Positions 14,646-17,578 of a DNA stretch of 17,578 nucleotides are shown in pieces. This DNA comes from Campylobacterota bacterium (GTDB lineage: Bacteria > Campylobacterota > Campylobacteria > Campylobacterales > SZUA-545), in assembly GCA_003561815.1 (NCBI GenBank), contig PWVP01000257.1, positions 1 through 17,578 on the forward strand, in the 5' to 3' direction. A program made the translations under genes and the position numbers. A model generated the notes under the pieces. The model saw only the letters and a list, made by a program, of their open reading frames with translations, was not told where the DNA came from and did not search any database. How positions within the stretch are numbered: position 1 is the first letter of the stretch; every line of letters starts with the position of its first letter.

Positions 14646-14674
14646 ATTGTATCAAGCAACAGATAAGTTGTCAA
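14646..14674 (-). promoter_or_regulatory. Near-consensus sigma-70 promoter for the mgt leader
   Basis: On the minus strand TTGACA (14674-14669) and TACAAT (14651-14646) are exactly 17 nt apart, and the -10 is extended by TGA. Eleven of twelve hexamer bases match consensus. Transcription should start near 14639, about 270 nt before the TorF start codon. It lies 30 nt past the stop of the upstream outer-membrane gene, so the mgt operon has its own promoter. Confidence 0.8.
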
Positions 14675-14703
14675 GAAGATCGGAGACAAAACGAAACATT
14701 TTG

Positions 14704-15522
14704 CTAAAAAGCGTAACGAAATCCCCCAAGCACCCCCAGCTCGCTATCGCGCCAGTACTCGGTGCCGTAGCTCTTTTTATACCCCTGCCAGAAGCGGTAC
14801 TGATAGGAGAGCATCAGGTTAAAGGTGAGGCGATCGGCACTCAGGGCGTGATCGACCCCCACCCCCATCCCCAGCGTGAGGTTATCCGGCTCAATGCCCG
14901 AGAAGCTCTCATAGCCGACCCCCACCATGCTCTGCAGATAGGGGATAAAGCCTTTAAAGGCGATGGGCTCTAAGCGCATCCCGGCAAACCCGGAGAGCTC
15001 GACAAACTCCTGAAAGAGGGTCATCTTCGCCCCGTAGTAGTTGCCCGATCCCCCCCAGATACCGATCTCCACCGCCGGCGAGAGTTCGCTCTCATCCTGG
15101 GTGAAGCTGTAGCTGGTGCCATCGGCCTCCTCGATGCGCCCCCCCACATCGATGCGCTGAGCAGTATCTTGAGTCTCCACCACGATGCTGCGCTCACGGG
15201 CCACATAGCCAAACCCCGCCCCCACGAAGTAGCGGTAGCTCGGCTTCGTCTCGGGGCGCTTTTCGGGTGTGGCGGGCTTGGAGCGCTCTTTCGTAGAGAC
15301 AACCGGCTCAGCAGGTGGCTGGCTCTGTGCCTCCTGGGGCGCTACCGGGCGGTAGATGCGCCGAATCACCCGATACTCCCCCTCTGGCGGCGGCTGGGTA
15401 TAGACCCGGCGGTGGGTCACTTTCCGCTCATCTTGCGGCTGCGAGAGCTGAGTGCCCCCCTGCGCTACCAGAAGCGTCGCGGGCGAAAAGAGCAGTAGCA
15501 GCGGTAGAAGCAGAAGGCGCAT
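14704..15522 (-). CDS. Outer-membrane beta-barrel protein of unknown function
   Basis: A 272-residue protein with a signal peptide (MRLLLLPLLLLFSPATLLVA, cut before QGG), a basic and proline-rich spacer (about residues 28-92, with PPPEGEYRVIRRIYRP and SKPATPEKRPETKPS), and a C-terminal barrel domain. The barrel shows alternating polar and hydrophobic strands such as YRYFVGAGFGYVARE and LTFNLMLSYQYRFWQGY, and ends GGFRYAF with the terminal phenylalanine that BAM recognises. The family is not recognised; the layout resembles OmpA-like or opacity-type barrels with a periplasmic spacer. ATG 15522 has AAGGAG 5 nt upstream; a GTG at 15528 would overlap the ribosome site and is rejected. It is divergent from the SBBP gene and has a sigma-54-type promoter. 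Confidence 0.78.
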   Translation of the reverse strand: MRLLLLPLLLLFSPATLLVAQGGTQLSQPQDERKVTHRRVYTQPPPEGEYRVIRRIYRPVAPQEAQSQPPAEPVVSTKERSKPATPEKRPETKPSYRYFVGAGFGYVARERSIVVETQDTAQRIDVGGRIEEADGTSYSFTQDESELSPAVEIGIWGGSGNYYGAKMTLFQEFVELSGFAGMRLEPIAFKGFIPYLQSMVGVGYESFSGIEPDNLTLGMGVGVDHALSADRLTFNLMLSYQYRFWQGYKKSYGTEYWRDSELGVLGGFRYAF

Positions 15523-15558
15523 GGGCACTCCTTAGGGTGTGGGCCGTTTAGGCGGTTT

Positions 15559-15575
15559 AAGCAAAATCAGTTCCA
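15559..15575 (-). promoter_or_regulatory. Sigma-54-type promoter for the outer-membrane barrel gene
   Basis: The minus strand reads TGGAACT-GATT-TTGCT, against the sigma-54 consensus TGGCACG-N4-TTGCW. The invariant GG (15574-15573) and GC (15562-15561) are exactly 10 nt apart. The start would be near 15549, about 27 nt before the ATG. Confidence 0.55.
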
Positions 15576-15589
15576 CAATAGGATGGAAC
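15570..15589. repeat. Inverted repeat at the centre of the divergent promoter pair
   Basis: GTTCCA and TGGAAC are 8 nt apart. Each half is the -24 region of one sigma-54-type promoter, so the two promoters stand back to back around this palindrome. It could also be a binding site for a dimeric regulator. Confidence 0.6.
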
Positions 15590-15599
15590 GGTTCATGCT
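15584..15599 (+). promoter_or_regulatory. Sigma-54-type promoter for the SBBP protein gene
   Basis: The plus strand reads TGGAACG-GTTC-ATGCT against the consensus TGGCACG-N4-TTGCW (10 of 12 fixed positions). The GG (15585-15586) and GC (15597-15598) are exactly 10 nt apart. The start would be near 15610, 33 nt before the ATG. Confidence 0.6.
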
Positions 15600-15642
15600 G
15601 GAATTTAACCAAAGATCGCCCTTACCATAACTGGGAGTAACC

Positions 15643-17578
15643 ATGGGTTCTATCCGAAAACTTCTCTGGCCTCTTCTGCTCGTCGCCGCCTCACAGCTGG
15701 CGGCGCTACCGCTGCTGCAACCCTTCGTCCCCAACGAGGGGCAGCTTGCCAGCGATGAGATCGCCTTTTATACCCACACCTTAGGCGGTGCCCTCTATGT
15801 CACCCACAGTGGCGAGCTGCTCCACCGCATACAGCTGGCCAGTGGCGAGAGTGTGCTGATTAAAGAGCGGCTGAGCGAAAAGCCCCTCACCCCCCAGGGG
15901 GGTGCCAAAGCCTCTTTAAAGGTGGGGTTTTTAGAGCAGAAGCGGCAGCTTAAGAGCTACAACATCCTCCACATGGGCCAAGTCGCCCCAGGGGTGCGCG
16001 CCGATCTGATCGCCCACCAAGAGGGGGTGGAGAAGCTCTTTATCCTTGAGCCCGGCGGCGATATCGAAGCATTGACGATCGCGCTAGAGGGGGTCGAAGA
16101 GATGGCGATCGAGCCCTCCGGTGAGCTGCGCTTTAGCGGCGCGCTCGGCCAGGCCAGCTTCACCGCACCCATCGCGTGGCAGACGATCGATGAGCAGATC
16201 GTGCCCGTAGAGGTGGCCTACCGGCTTAAAGGCGATCGCTACAGCTTCAAACTCGGCAGCTACGATCCCGCCCATAAGGTGGTGATCGATCCGCTTTTAG
16301 CGGCCACCTATGTGGGCGGTAGCGGCCACGATGAGATACTGGCGATGGCGATCGATCCCGCCAGCAAGCGGGTCTATATCACCGGCTATAGCGACTCGGC
16401 CAATCTGGGCGATCTCTCTATCCAAGGTATGGATCAGAGCATCAGCACCCAGCCCGATGCCTTCGTCGCCAGGCTCGATGAGAACCTCACCGCCGTAGAG
16501 GCGATCAGCTTCTTTGGCGGCAACGGCGTGGAGTATGGCCGCGCGATCGCGATCAATAGCAGCGGCGAAGTGGTGATCGCCGGGGAGACCAACTCCACCG
16601 ATCTCTACCCCGGCAGTCAGCTGGGCGAAGGCCACCGGGGGCTGACCGATGGCTTTGTGGCGAAGTTTGATGAGAATCTCAGCAGCGTGGCGTTTCGCTA
16701 TGTGGGGGGCGATAACCACGATCTTATCAGCGCCCTGACGCTGGTCAATGACGAGGTGTTTGTCGCGGGCTACACCCTCTCAAGCTTCGACACTATAGAG
16801 GATCTCAACACCACCGCCGATCACACCCCCACCAACTACGACGGCTTTGTGGCGAAGTTTGATGCCGACCTGGAGCGGATACCCAACACCAAAAACGCCA
16901 TCTTTTTTGGCGGTAGCGATAGCGACGGCTTTCGTGCCCTCACCACCGACGGTAGTGATCTCTACGCTGTGGGCTACTCACGATCGGCCAACCATATGGC
17001 CGATCACAACCTCTCAGCACTCAGCAGCCAATCGATCTTTGTGGCCTCTTTAAATGCCGCAACCCTAGTCCCTACTGCGACCGCCTATTTTGGGGGCAGC
17101 GGCACCGACGAGGCGTTTTCGGCCACCACCGATGGTGCAAGTCTCTATATCGTCGGTGAAAGCAGCTCCGCCGATCTGCCAGCAGCTATCAATGACTTTG
17201 GCGGCACCAAAGATGGCTTCGTGGTGCAGCTACCTGTGGCACTATCCGGCGCTGTTAGCCGCTACACGGGCGGCACCGCTACCGATAGCCTGCGGGCCAT
17301 CACACTGGCTAACAGCTCCCTCTATGTCGGCGGCGTGAGCGCATCGGACACACTCGCCTCGATCGGTGCTTTTCAAGAGAGTCGTAGCGGCACCTCAGCG
17401 GGCCTGATCGCATGGCTGCCGCTCGATCTAAGCGATCAAAACACCACCACCTATTACGGCGGCAGCGGGGCCGATCAGGTGCGCAGCCTCGCCATGCTCG
17501 GTGGCGATCTCTTCGCCGCGGGCACAAGCACCTCATCCAATCTCCCCCTCTCCAATGTCAACACCCCCGCCCGTGAAA
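15643..17578 (+). CDS. Secreted SBBP-repeat beta-propeller protein, 3' end beyond the window
   Basis: At least 645 residues with a signal peptide (hydrophobic core LLWPLLLVAASQLAA). Residues about 25-220 form an N-terminal domain that opens with FVPNEGQLASDEIAFY, the pattern found before SBBP repeats in other bacteria. From residue 223 at least seven repeats follow, each opening Y/F-x-GG-x-x-x-D and carrying a strand such as VYITGYSDS or VVIAGETNST: at about 223, 290, 353, 421, 482, 541 and 604. That number suits one seven-bladed propeller, with more possible beyond the edge. Such proteins are secreted or surface-bound, often with a C-terminal sorting domain that cannot be seen here. ATG 15643 has GGGAG 5 nt upstream. 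The role is unknown; adhesion or substrate binding is a guess. Confidence 0.88.
   Translation, partial: MGSIRKLLWPLLLVAASQLAALPLLQPFVPNEGQLASDEIAFYTHTLGGALYVTHSGELLHRIQLASGESVLIKERLSEKPLTPQGGAKASLKVGFLEQKRQLKSYNILHMGQVAPGVRADLIAHQEGVEKLFILEPGGDIEALTIALEGVEEMAIEPSGELRFSGALGQASFTAPIAWQTIDEQIVPVEVAYRLKGDRYSFKLGSYDPAHKVVIDPLLAATYVGGSGHDEILAMAIDPASKRVYITGYSDSANLGDLSIQGMDQSISTQPDAFVARLDENLTAVEAISFFGGNGVEYGRAIAINSSGEVVIAGETNSTDLYPGSQLGEGHRGLTDGFVAKFDENLSSVAFRYVGGDNHDLISALTLVNDEVFVAGYTLSSFDTIEDLNTTADHTPTNYDGFVAKFDADLERIPNTKNAIFFGGSDSDGFRALTTDGSDLYAVGYSRSANHMADHNLSALSSQSIFVASLNAATLVPTATAYFGGSGTDEAFSATTDGASLYIVGESSSADLPAAINDFGGTKDGFVVQLPVALSGAVSRYTGGTATDSLRAITLANSSLYVGGVSASDTLASIGAFQESRSGTSAGLIAWLPLDLSDQNTTTYYGGSGADQVRSLAMLGGDLFAAGTSTSSNLPLSNVNTPARE

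Noticed and set aside
14465..14707. 80-codon plus-strand ORF in the gap before the TorF-like gene
   Set aside because: The composition is odd, it has no family resemblance and no ribosome site, and it lies antisense to the promoter, foldable RNA and terminator that explain the region better.
1..17578. CRISPR array, tRNA, rRNA or insertion sequence
   Set aside because: I saw no regularly spaced repeats, no cloverleaf with a CCA end, no rRNA-like stretch and no transposase frame.

Overview
The window looks like chromosomal DNA of a high-GC (roughly 60% by eye) member of the Campylobacterota. The evidence is the gene set and order: a DegT-family gene beside lpxK, a YfgM-like protein followed by a propeller lipoprotein, and a type III pantothenate kinase and a short-form hisG in one tight run of genes. 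All assignments are from reading the sequence; no database search was possible.

Layout. (1) 1-3000, mostly minus strand: a MATE efflux pump cut by the window edge, a possible 33-residue membrane protein on the other strand, a YdcF/SanA-like protein, and a GGDEF-EAL protein with both active sites degraded. (2) 3087-9529, plus strand: a compact, largely overlapping operon of a DegT-family protein without the PLP lysine, LpxK, a YfgM-like protein, a BamB-like lipoprotein, a XerC/D-like recombinase, CoaX, HisG (short form) and a SAM methyltransferase. Most genes after the first start with GTG or TTG and overlap the gene before. (3) 11593-9542, minus strand: an extended -10 promoter drives an EAL-type c-di-GMP phosphodiesterase and thiS. 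(4) 14674-11610, minus strand: a regulated operon of a TorF-like outer-membrane protein, the Mg2+ channel MgtE and MgtC. (5) 14704-17578: two divergent envelope or secreted genes, an outer-membrane barrel protein and a long SBBP beta-propeller protein that runs off the right edge.

The most interesting part is the roughly 270-nt leader before the torF-mgtE-mgtC operon. It has a near-consensus sigma-70 promoter, a foldable 5' RNA, an intrinsic terminator, and then a short ORF with a strong Shine-Dalgarno whose product begins MDPDP. It overlaps the first structural gene out of frame. Enterobacterial MgtL, the leader peptide of mgtA, begins MEPDP and senses low Mg2+ by destabilising the translating ribosome. 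This looks like an independent or distant version of that switch, placed before a different Mg2+ transporter.

Other points: a back-to-back pair of sigma-54-type promoters between the two envelope genes; strong enrichment of the palindrome CGATCG and its 8-mer GCGATCGC, the HIP1 word of cyanobacteria; and a candidate yfgM-bamB pair in a phylum usually described as lacking BamB.
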